Below are positions 1-4,801 of a stretch of 23,019 bases of DNA, piece after piece. Where the stretch lies: the IMG/VR virus record IMGVR_UViG_3300050343_000095, positions 1 through 23,019 of that record; one strand, 5' to 3'. Positions within the stretch are counted from its first letter, which is position 1. The number at the start of each line of letters is the position of its first letter. The notes under the pieces were generated by a model, which searched no databases, had not been told where the DNA came from, and worked only from the letters and a program-made list of their open reading frames with translations. The translations under genes were made by a program, and so were the position numbers. The DNA comes from a virus.

Positions 1-267
1 ATGGTTGGCTGGCTGCATAAAGGTGATTTCACCAAAGGCAAGCCAGCAGTGTGCGATAGCGAAGGCTGTGGTCATTGGAGCGTAATTATTGGATACGACA
101 AAGACGATTTCATTGCCATGGATCCCATGGGCAAGCCAGACATGGAGCATGGCGGTCATGACACCACAAAATCAGGGGAGCGGATCAAGATGTCGCGGCC
201 TGCTTTCTATCAGCGTTGGTCTATAGAAGGAGAAGCAAGCGGCTGGGCTGTATTTGTGGATCGATGA
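1..267 (+). CDS. C39-like cysteine peptidase domain protein, 5' partial
   Basis: The visible 88 residues end a protein whose start probably lies before the window, since the first ATG is at base 1 and nothing upstream can be seen. The segment GHWSVIIGYD (residues 24-33) followed by the AMDPMG turn (39-44) matches the His and Asp parts of a papain-fold C39-like peptidase active site. The catalytic Cys, normally nearer the N-terminus, would be off the window. Such domains occur in phage tail-associated or virion proteins, where they may cleave peptides or peptidoglycan cross-links. The stop overlaps the next start as ATGA, so the two are probably co-translated. The function in this phage is inference, and an inactive structural domain is possible. 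Confidence 0.6.
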   Translation: MVGWLHKGDFTKGKPAVCDSEGCGHWSVIIGYDKDDFIAMDPMGKPDMEHGGHDTTKSGERIKMSRPAFYQRWSIEGEASGWAVFVDR

Positions 268-653
268 ACTGGGGCTATATCAGTGCTTTTTGGACAACAG
301 TCGTGATGAACTGTGTTCAACCCGTGAATTGGCAGGCTTGTTTACCAGTGCAGGACTGGTTATTCCCGGCTATAGGTGATTACATACGGTTCAAGACGGA
401 GGAGCCCTATGCCTCCGAAAAACGAGCCTTAAACAGTTTCGACTGGATGGTGGTCGAGCCGAGCCTTGAAGAAGAATTAAGGCTAGAGCGATCGATAAGA
501 TCCATTGAAGACTGTGACAACGTTGATGTTTTGTCTCAGCTATGCGTGTCGCTAATGCGTACACAAGCGCACCAAAGCAAGCTTCTTAAACAATGCGTTG
601 GTCACATTGCTTTGCTTGAGGCCGTTTTTTTTGACGCAACGCAGAAGCCCTAA
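264..653 (+). CDS. hypothetical protein coupled to the C39-like gene
   Basis: This 129-residue protein starts at the ATG that overlaps the upstream stop (ATGA at 264-267). I prefer that to a start 48 bases further up, which would overlap the peptidase. It begins MNWGYISAFW and is rich in Trp and acidic residues, with a helical, charged middle (EPSLEEELRLER, about 69-80). I recognise no family. It is the last plus-strand gene before the opposite-strand cluster and converges with it, overlapping the minus gene by about 70 bases inside an eight-T run at 626-633. If that run is miscounted the last residues (EAVFFDATQKP) would change. Confidence 0.6.
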   Translation: MNWGYISAFWTTVVMNCVQPVNWQACLPVQDWLFPAIGDYIRFKTEEPYASEKRALNSFDWMVVEPSLEEELRLERSIRSIEDCDNVDVLSQLCVSLMRTQAHQSKLLKQCVGHIALLEAVFFDATQKP

Positions 654-774
654 AAGCTTTTTCTAATGCAGTCAGCTTTGGGTTGGATTCGTGCAACGTG
701 TCCCGGACTTTTGCTTTGGCCGCGTCAATTTGATCCTGAGGACGGGTTGTCCAGTTCATGTTCACTGGGGCCAT
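586..774 (-). CDS. small hypothetical protein
   Basis: About 62 residues, or 57 if it starts at the second ATG (759), which gives the more natural N-terminus MNWTTRPQDQ. It is basic and helical (QIDAAKAKVRD, LTALEKAFRAS). It overlaps the 3' end of the plus-strand gene, so the two are convergent. Its C-terminus crosses an eight-A run (626-633). With seven A the frame would continue as a different Lys-rich tail (NGLKQSNVTNALFKK) to a stop near 559, which looks at least as natural. No family recognised. Confidence 0.45.
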   Translation of the reverse strand: MAPVNMNWTTRPQDQIDAAKAKVRDTLHESNPKLTALEKAFRASALRQKKRPQAKQCDQRIV

Positions 775-940
775 GGCTCAAATGCTGAGGATTGGTCTCG
801 TCGCAGTTATAGAGGCGTGTCAGGTAGGTGTAAAGCCATTCTGCTTGCCATTGTTGCGAGTGATAGCGAACTATGCCAGCGGCTTCTACGCGCCAAATCA
901 GCTTTCCGTCTTTTTCGACTTGCTCAATGGTTGGTTTCAT
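725..940 (-). CDS. small hypothetical protein
   Basis: This 71-residue protein starts MKPTIEQVEKDGKLIWRV and continues with a Trp/Tyr-rich middle (YHSQQWQAEWLYTYL). The composition is convincing for a real small protein. The last 25 residues (after YNCDE) are polar and overlap the next gene by 50 bases. Adding one base near 795-800 would instead end it as SSAFEPWPQ just before the ATG at 759, a tidier junction. It belongs to the minus-strand cluster. Function unknown. Confidence 0.5.
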   Translation of the reverse strand: MKPTIEQVEKDGKLIWRVEAAGIVRYHSQQWQAEWLYTYLTRLYNCDETNPQHLSHGPSEHELDNPSSGSN

Positions 941-979
941 ATCAAAAGAATAGGCACGGTGTTAGCCGTGCCCATTGAA

Positions 980-1307
980 TCAATCAGAAATCAGCTGTGC
1001 TGTTGCTTTGGATCTTTGCTGCAGGTTGATCGAGCCAAAGTCGCCGTATTGACCGGTTTGACCTTTGCCATTCAGGTAAAAGCCTTCAACCTCAATTTCT
1101 TTTTTCTTAGCAAAATCCCATACCTTGCCTGGCTTAATCCGATCAGACTCGCCAGCCAGTTTTTGCAGGTAAGAAGCAAGCTCAAGGATGGATTGCTTGG
1201 TCACGAACAAAGACAACTGCTTGGGTTGCTTGCCTTCTGTATCAAAGCGGATTTTCACCAACAGACCATTTGATTTGGTCTGTGAGAGCGGGAACGAAAT
1301 CAGCCAT
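980..1307 (-). CDS. hypothetical protein (C-terminal half of a fused reading frame)
   Basis: In the printed bases, 980-1492 is one open frame of 170 codons, but its middle looks like the wrong frame. I infer a separate gene whose ATG (1305-1307) overlaps the stop of the upstream RHH gene as ATGGCTGA. It begins MADFVPALTD and, after removal of one C near 1277-1278, runs on as KSNGLLVKIRF to the stop at 980. That is 108 residues, and 327 bases is a whole number of codons. The rest (LFVTKQSILELASYLQKLAG, then DFAKKKEIEVEGFYLNGKG) is a mixed alpha/beta small protein, possibly nucleic-acid binding, but I recognise no family. Confidence 0.5.
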
Positions 1308-1492
1308 TGTGTTTGATGCCTTTGAAGAATTGAGAAATGATAATGGTTAACGCCTGGTTTTGCGTTGTAGCCCCGAGACTTCATGAAGTGTCGGAGTGAC
1401 ATGGCTAGATCGGTGTCCAGCCGAACTTGAAAATGCAGATGACGCCGTTCTTCGTCACGCTTGGCCTGTGCTGTTTTTTCATCGTCAGACAT
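1300..1492 (-). CDS. ribbon-helix-helix (Arc/CopG-like) small DNA-binding protein, frameshifted
   Basis: Residues 19-27 (LHFQVRLDT) form the expected beta strand and residues 28-57 the two helices of an RHH fold. In the printed frame helix 2 is lost after GYNAK. Removing one A from the run at 1358-1361 gives GYNANQALTIIISQFFKG and a stop at 1300-1302, a 63-residue protein (192 bases, whole codons). The pattern 'Asn-Gln-Ala-Leu-x-x-Ile-Ile-Ser-Gln-Phe' is typical of helix 2 in this fold. Its stop overlaps the next ATG. The likely role is transcriptional repression or DNA binding within the early minus-strand cluster. The reconstruction is inference and the RHH N-terminus is seen directly. Confidence 0.6.
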
Positions 1493-1563
1493 AATTTTTG
1501 AAGTTTAGGCGTTCATCCAGTTTTGATGCTTAACACTGTACTAAAGCCGGTGCGACTTTGTCA
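1493..1563. other. intergenic gap in the minus-strand cluster
   Basis: If the annealing-protein gene ends at 1564, as I reconstruct, only about 70 bases remain between it and the RHH gene start at 1492. I see no convincing hairpin, promoter or small gene here. With the printed stop at 1626 the gap would be 133 bases, an unusually large hole for such a packed cluster, which is itself support for the longer gene. Confidence 0.4.
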
Positions 1564-1625
1564 TCACTCGGCGAGATTAAAATCCCGTCGAAAGTCCGTA
1601 CAAAATCGAGCAAGGTTGTCAGGCG

Positions 1626-2189
1626 TCAGCTCTTTGACAAGGCCAAGGCATTGTTCGCGATCTTCCTTTGAAAGCGGTTGATCTTGTCGGCAATGCCTTC
1701 AATCTTTGCTGCAGGTTTAGCAGCCAGGGCAGATTCTTTGCGATGTGGGTTTTCAACCTCTTCGCGTGCCCATAACTGCCAGGCAAGACCAAATTGCGCC
1801 GCAGCAGCAGTACAAAGACAACGTCGATGACTATCTGTTAAATCACGGGCGCTAACTTTTTCATAAACAATTGCGCTGTTGCGGTTGTCCATAATTGCCT
1901 GAGGAAAATCAGGCGTTCTTTCACCATTAGGGCCAGTGAAATAGCCAACAACATAAGCAGTGCCGTTGGGTGCTTTCCAGACGTGACTATTGTCAACGTA
2001 ATAAGCAAGGCAAAATTGCCAGCCTGGGGCGTGATCATGCAGCAAGTGCATAGTACGGCACCAGTTCACATAATCGGCTTTGTAACTTCCGGTTCCTTTT
2101 TGACTTACGTCATCAGTCGTAATAACATTGCCAAGATTAGGAAATTGCGGCGATGGTGATGATGGCGGAGGGTTGTTCGTTTCTGGCAT
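1626..2189 (-). CDS. Sak3/DUF1071-like single-strand annealing protein (C-terminus frameshifted)
   Basis: This is probably a phage single-strand DNA annealing recombinase that pairs complementary strands during recombination-dependent replication. The printed frame has 187 residues. The core around 38-60 (ADYVNWCRTMHLLHDHAP) and the segment RDLTDSHRRCLCTAAA followed by QFGLAWQLWAREE (about 115-143) match the DUF1071/Sak3 pattern of 'D-T-D ... R-C-x-x-x-A-x-x-x-G-L-x-x-x-x-W-A-x-E-E'. The first 25 residues are a Pro/Ser-rich tail. The printed end (ALALSKS) is suspect. One extra G near 1638 gives ALALVKELTPDNLARF and a stop at 1564, 208 residues in whole codons. The start overlaps the upstream RusA gene by 53 bases. 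Neighbouring nuclease and resolvase genes support the role. Family assignment is from motif recall. Confidence 0.65.
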   Translation of the reverse strand: MPETNNPPPSSPSPQFPNLGNVITTDDVSQKGTGSYKADYVNWCRTMHLLHDHAPGWQFCLAYYVDNSHVWKAPNGTAYVVGYFTGPNGERTPDFPQAIMDNRNSAIVYEKVSARDLTDSHRRCLCTAAAAQFGLAWQLWAREEVENPHRKESALAAKPAAKIEGIADKINRFQRKIANNALALSKS

Positions 2190-2592
2190 AGCGTTTTAGA
2201 GCATTAAGAGTAATCACTTGGGCATCGTCGTTGAAACAAACGCTGGTGCAACTGTCCAGGACAGCGCGGCTCAGCTTGTCTATGTCTCCGATGCGTGCGG
2301 TGCAATGAGAAGGGGCTTTTGGCTTGAGTTCTCCGTTACTGCGGAAGTGGCCTTTTGGTCTGGCAAATATAAAAGTGACCGAGACCAAAATGGGCTTATC
2401 CATCATGGCATACCAGCCATCAGGTAAAGCCTCAAGCGCGGCATATTTAACGCATTGTCGCCAAGGCTTGCAACGTTTGGAAGACTCCAAAAGAATGCCC
2501 CTGCCGACATGGCGCTTGCTGCCCTGTGGGGCAGGTTTGCCAAGCACGGTAAACGTAAAACTACTGGGGCAGGTTGTCAAATGCTGTGTCAA
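2137..2592 (-). CDS. rusA: RusA-family Holliday junction resolvase
   Basis: RusA-type enzymes are small metal-dependent endonucleases that cut four-way junctions symmetrically. The 151-residue length is close to the family norm. The start region FTVLGKPAPQGSKRH (13-28) is the typical N-terminal strand and basic loop. VSVTFIFARPKGHF (70-83) is the central strand. The acidic site is GDIDKLSRAVLDS (102-114) with NDDAQV (121-126), carrying the Asp-x-Asp plus downstream Asp arrangement and the adjacent Lys. It lies directly before the annealing protein gene, overlapping it by 53 bases, and overlaps the upstream small gene by 32. The role is to resolve recombination and replication branches before packaging. 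Confidence 0.85.
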   Translation of the reverse strand: MTQHLTTCPSSFTFTVLGKPAPQGSKRHVGRGILLESSKRCKPWRQCVKYAALEALPDGWYAMMDKPILVSVTFIFARPKGHFRSNGELKPKAPSHCTARIGDIDKLSRAVLDSCTSVCFNDDAQVITLNALKRYARNEQPSAIITIAAIS

Positions 2593-2764
2593 TTGCAGAG
2601 TTCAGCAAAGCCAACGCAAGCGTAGTCGGTGCAACTTTGCGTTGCTGTACTTCGATTGTTTGGCCTGCAACTTCCACTTCAACGGTGTAGCCGGAAGTTG
2701 TCTCAGAAAGCTTCATAAGTTTTTCTGCGCGGTCGGCGTCAAGATTAATGGCGACTGATTTCAT
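2561..2764 (-). CDS. small hypothetical protein upstream of rusA
   Basis: A 67-residue protein starting MKSVAINLDADRAEKLMKL. It has a charged helix, a beta-rich centre (YTVEVEVAGQTIEVQQRK) and a helical C-terminus (ALALLNSAIDTAF). The start is the only good one in this frame. The gene ends inside the start of rusA (32-base overlap), so translation is probably coupled. No family recognised. The strand-helix layout could fit a small DNA-binding or accessory protein, but that is a guess. Confidence 0.55.
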   Translation of the reverse strand: MKSVAINLDADRAEKLMKLSETTSGYTVEVEVAGQTIEVQQRKVAPTTLALALLNSAIDTAFDNLPQ

Positions 2765-2809
2765 GATGTTGAGGGAGTAAAACGGGACTTACGCAAAAGC
2801 CGCCCAAGA

Positions 2810-3112
2810 TTAATGAAGTTGCCCGTAGTTGCCGCGTGCTTTTTGCTCGCGTGTTTTAAAAAAACCTTCAAGATCAGGGAATTGATCCATCAAATCACGA
2901 GCCGCGAAAGCCGTGTGATTGTTGTTGATTTTCAGGCCAAGGTCACCGGTTGTTGCGCGTGTCTCCCATCGGAGAATGTGAAACAAACCGTCCATCGAAT
3001 AACGGCTATGACCCGACAGTTTTAGTTCTCGGGCTAACCCTGCGAGCTGCAATAAAAGGCCAGGATTTCTGGCCTTGCATTGCTGCCACTGCAAATACAG
3101 TTTTTGCGTCAT
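2810..3112 (-). CDS. conserved phage hypothetical protein (about 100 residues)
   Basis: I place the start at the ATG at 3110-3112 because an upstream frame ends there with an ATGA overlap, and because the resulting 100 residues match a common phage protein layout: a helical N-terminus (LYLQWQQCKARNP), a Met-Asp-Gly-Leu-Phe-His-Ile-Leu-Arg-Trp helix, the segment LKINNNHTAFAARDLM, and a DLEGFFKTREQKA end. In many phages the same pattern appears as 'FEVLRWQT ... LNNNYTSRYAR ... PDL...F..R' with no assigned function. In the printed bases the frame is also open upstream to 3286. It lies between the zinc-ribbon and rusA genes, so a replication or recombination accessory role is plausible. Confidence 0.6.
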   Translation of the reverse strand: MTQKLYLQWQQCKARNPGLLLQLAGLARELKLSGHSRYSMDGLFHILRWETRATTGDLGLKINNNHTAFAARDLMDQFPDLEGFFKTREQKARGNYGQLH

Positions 3113-3286
3113 TGGGACAAACTTTCGCAGGCACGTTGCCAGCCTTGCTCGCAGTGTGTGATTTGCTGTTGATTGTGAACGCTGGTCAAGGGTGAGCCAG
3201 GTCGCTGTAGAAAACAGCAGGCCAAAAACAAGACAGACCAAAAAATTTGTGTTTTCGGGCTTGTAGTAGCGGGAACGTGACTTCAT
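3109..3286 (-). CDS. small single-pass membrane protein, probably frameshifted
   Basis: It starts MKSRSRYYKPENTNF. Residues 15-33 (FLVCLVFGLLFSTATWLTL) form one clear membrane segment after a basic N-terminus. In the printed frame this is joined to the downstream conserved protein, which is unlikely for that family. Removing one C from a short C run near 3201-3203 moves it into a frame ending HCEQGWQRACESLSQ, whose stop makes an ATGA overlap with the next gene: 58 residues, whole codons. Function unknown. A small inner-membrane protein such as a spanin-like or holin-like peptide is conceivable but unsupported by context. Confidence 0.4.
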
Positions 3287-3329
3287 GGAAAAGAAAAGTT
3301 GATGTGGGGCTCTCGCCTAAACGCATGGT

Positions 3330-3348
3330 GGCATACCTAGGCATACCT
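3330..3348. repeat. tandem direct repeat GGCATACCT
   Basis: Two exact copies of GGCATACCT sit at 3330-3338 and 3340-3348, a 10-base period close to one helical turn, with CCTAGG palindromic at the junction. They lie between the small membrane protein gene (start at 3286) and the zinc-ribbon gene (stop at 3350). A near copy, GGCATACTT, is at 4241-4249 in the divergent early region. They could be operator half-sites for one of the small RHH proteins, but chance is not excluded. Confidence 0.3.
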
Positions 3349-3349
3349 G

Positions 3350-3568
3350 TCAAGTCAGCACTCTGACCTGATCGCCAGTGCCTGCCCAAGAGATATATGG
3401 GCCGATGTTTACCTCTGGCTCTTGCGCTGTGTACCATCTGTAATCGCAGCTATTGCAATGACGGCGCCGCACTATTTCATAGGGACCATCAACAGTCCTT
3501 TTGGTCGTCACAACATGGACGCGGAATGATCCGCACTTGGGGCACTTCATCTTGATTTGACGGCTCAA
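3350..3568 (-). CDS. zinc-ribbon protein, NrdR/Ogr-like
   Basis: A 72-residue protein with two CxxC pairs: CPKCGSFRV at residues 9-17 and HCNSCDYRWYT at 37-47, separated by about 25 residues and an RRRH basic strand. This is the layout of the zinc-ribbon of NrdR and some phage late activators, and it predicts nucleic-acid binding or a protein contact. The ATP-cone domain of NrdR is absent, so this is not a full NrdR. The start overlaps the stop of the upstream nuclease gene by four bases (ATGA, 3565-3568), so the pair is probably translated together. Confidence 0.65.
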   Translation of the reverse strand: MSRQIKMKCPKCGSFRVHVVTTKRTVDGPYEIVRRRHCNSCDYRWYTAQEPEVNIGPYISWAGTGDQVRVLT

Positions 3569-4212
3569 AAGTCTGGCTGCTCAGCAGAGAATCGTTCCCA
3601 GCTTTGCTGGAAGGCTTTAAGACACTCCTCTGGGTCTTGCTTGATCACCTTACATTTTTCGGGGCCGCTGACGACGGTGACGCACATCCCGACCGTGATA
3701 GTTGGCTGACATAAAGAAAGCAGGCTGCAATATGCCCCTAGCTGGGCCGTTGCTGGCTTGCGAGCTGCAATTGCTTTTTTGCTGCTGACCGTTTTCAGGT
3801 CTCCCAAGATCACCAATTGCTTGCTGGGCTCCAGCCCTTCTTCTTTCAACCGAATCAAAAAGTCAAAGCTGCCGCCAAGGCTTTTGTATCTGTCCATCAC
3901 CCTGTATTCAGTCGCCAAGGTTTCGACGCCCCTAAAAAATGAATCGTCGAGCAGTGGATCAAGCCACGGCGACCATTTGTCATCGACGATCTGTGGCTCA
4001 TCAAGAAGGTGCAGCTCCAACGCCTTATGGATTGCTGTCCCTCTGGCAGCCCAGCCATCGGGGCCGTCTTTGTACTTGTCGATCATGGCTCGCTTGAACG
4101 GCGTCATATCAACGTTCAGCACATCTGAAACGTTGTGCGCCAGCCATTCGCCCCGCCATCGATAACGGTGCAAGCCTTCGTGGAACTCAAGATCTGGAAC
4201 CGGGTCAAGCAT
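3565..4212 (-). CDS. PD-(D/E)XK (RecB/Cas4-like) exonuclease
   Basis: Counting from the ATG at 4210-4212 it has 215 residues. The nuclease motifs are clear: RGTAIHKALE (motif with His, about 57-66), LGGSFDFLIR (catalytic Asp, 112-121), ILGDLKTVSS (Asp-x-Lys, 135-144) and ATAQLGAYCSLL (Gln-x3-Tyr motif, 155-166). This order is the RecB/lambda-exonuclease-like fold. It probably resects double-stranded ends to supply single strands to the annealing protein in the same cluster. The frame is open to a TTG near 4395. I prefer 4212 (or the ATG at 4245), because a plus-strand RHH gene starts at 4273 and the extra residues look non-coding. It is the first gene of the minus-strand unit. Confidence 0.75.
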   Translation of the reverse strand: MLDPVPDLEFHEGLHRYRWRGEWLAHNVSDVLNVDMTPFKRAMIDKYKDGPDGWAARGTAIHKALELHLLDEPQIVDDKWSPWLDPLLDDSFFRGVETLATEYRVMDRYKSLGGSFDFLIRLKEEGLEPSKQLVILGDLKTVSSKKAIAARKPATAQLGAYCSLLSLCQPTITVGMCVTVVSGPEKCKVIKQDPEECLKAFQQSWERFSAEQPDF

Positions 4213-4272
4213 GAGGGGGTTGCGCTGTGTGCCCACTATGGGCATACTTTGGCAGCCAAGCAACCCCAGACC
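4213..4272. promoter_or_regulatory. divergent early promoter region (inferred)
   Basis: This is the only point where two transcription units diverge: the nuclease cluster leftward and the RHH-helicase cluster rightward. It contains GGCATACTT (4241-4249), resembling the tandem repeat at 3330. I see no confident -35/-10 pair by eye. Promoters here are inferred from gene orientation only, and part of the stretch may be coding if the nuclease starts at 4245. Confidence 0.35.
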
Positions 4273-4437
4273 ATGTCGGAACTGGACCAAATCACGAACA
4301 CTAGAGTGCTGATTGACCCCAGGGTCATTTCTGAGATTGACAGGAAAAGGCCCATCGGCGTCACCCGCACCGGCTGGGTCAACCTGCTGCTTCAAAAGGC
4401 AATCGCATCAGAACCGGAGCCCCTTGCCCGTGACTGA
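4273..4437 (+). CDS. small ribbon-helix-helix regulator candidate
   Basis: A 54-residue protein, MSELDQITNT then RVLIDPRVISEIDRKRP and GVTRTGWVNLLLQKAIA. The strand (TRVLID), helix 1 (VISEIDRK) and helix 2 (TGWVNLLLQKAI) follow the Arc/CopG RHH order, so DNA binding is likely. It is the first rightward gene at the divergent junction, where a repressor controlling both units would be expected. Its stop overlaps the next gene by eight bases (GTGACTGA). No Shine-Dalgarno is obvious. The longer upstream open frame (from 4135) is antisense to the nuclease gene and I discard it. Confidence 0.6.
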   Translation: MSELDQITNTRVLIDPRVISEIDRKRPIGVTRTGWVNLLLQKAIASEPEPLARD

Positions 4438-4801
4438 TCTCAAGGCAGAAGAACGCGCTTTTGATCTGTTGCAGTGGGTGCCGTATTGCCTTCCGTCTCA
4501 ATATGACGAAGAGCAAGCCATGCTCGGCTATTACAGCAAGACGCAGAAAGATCGTTCAGACCGTGCCATCGACGCATGGGACGCTGATCATCCCTACAAA
4601 TCCAGCGACGAACTAGAAGCATTCAAAGAACTGGAGAGGCTTGGTGTCTACACACAGGCTGACTTTTACTCACCAAGCAAAGCCAAAGATGGACACTACA
4701 CCGGGCGAATCAAAGCCCTCCGAGATTCTGCCCGAAAGCCTGAAGGACCACCAAGATCTGCTGGACCGGCTCGACCAATACGCAAGCACCGTCCTTTGTA
4801 A
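4430..4801 (+). CDS. hypothetical protein upstream of the helicase
   Basis: I choose the GTG at 4430, with GGAG ten bases upstream (4416-4419) and an overlap with the RHH stop. The upstream part of the frame looks like a shadow. It gives 123 residues, with an acidic and aromatic start (EERAFDLLQWVPYCLP), a Lys/Asp helix (SKTQKDRSDRAIDAW) and ELEAFKELERLGVY. The last 35 residues (after KAKDGHYTG) are Pro/Arg-rich and overlap the N-terminus of the helicase in another frame, so either this tail is real double coding or a base is missing and the protein ends earlier. No family recognised. Confidence 0.55.
   Translation: MTDLKAEERAFDLLQWVPYCLPSQYDEEQAMLGYYSKTQKDRSDRAIDAWDADHPYKSSDELEAFKELERLGVYTQADFYSPSKAKDGHYTGRIKALRDSARKPEGPPRSAGPARPIRKHRPL

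Noticed and set aside
758-1273. A 171-codon plus-strand frame
   Set aside because: It is antisense to the minus-strand small genes, and its residues look like the reverse reading of their Lys-rich codons (Phe/Leu-rich).
2324-2758. A 144-codon plus-strand frame opposite rusA
   Set aside because: It is antisense to rusA and its upstream neighbour, which have convincing motifs. Its own composition is Cys/Leu-rich with no family pattern.
4135-4272. N-terminal extension of the early RHH gene back to 4135
   Set aside because: It would be antisense to the nuclease start, and the residues before the ATG at 4273 show no pattern. The RHH fold begins after 4273.
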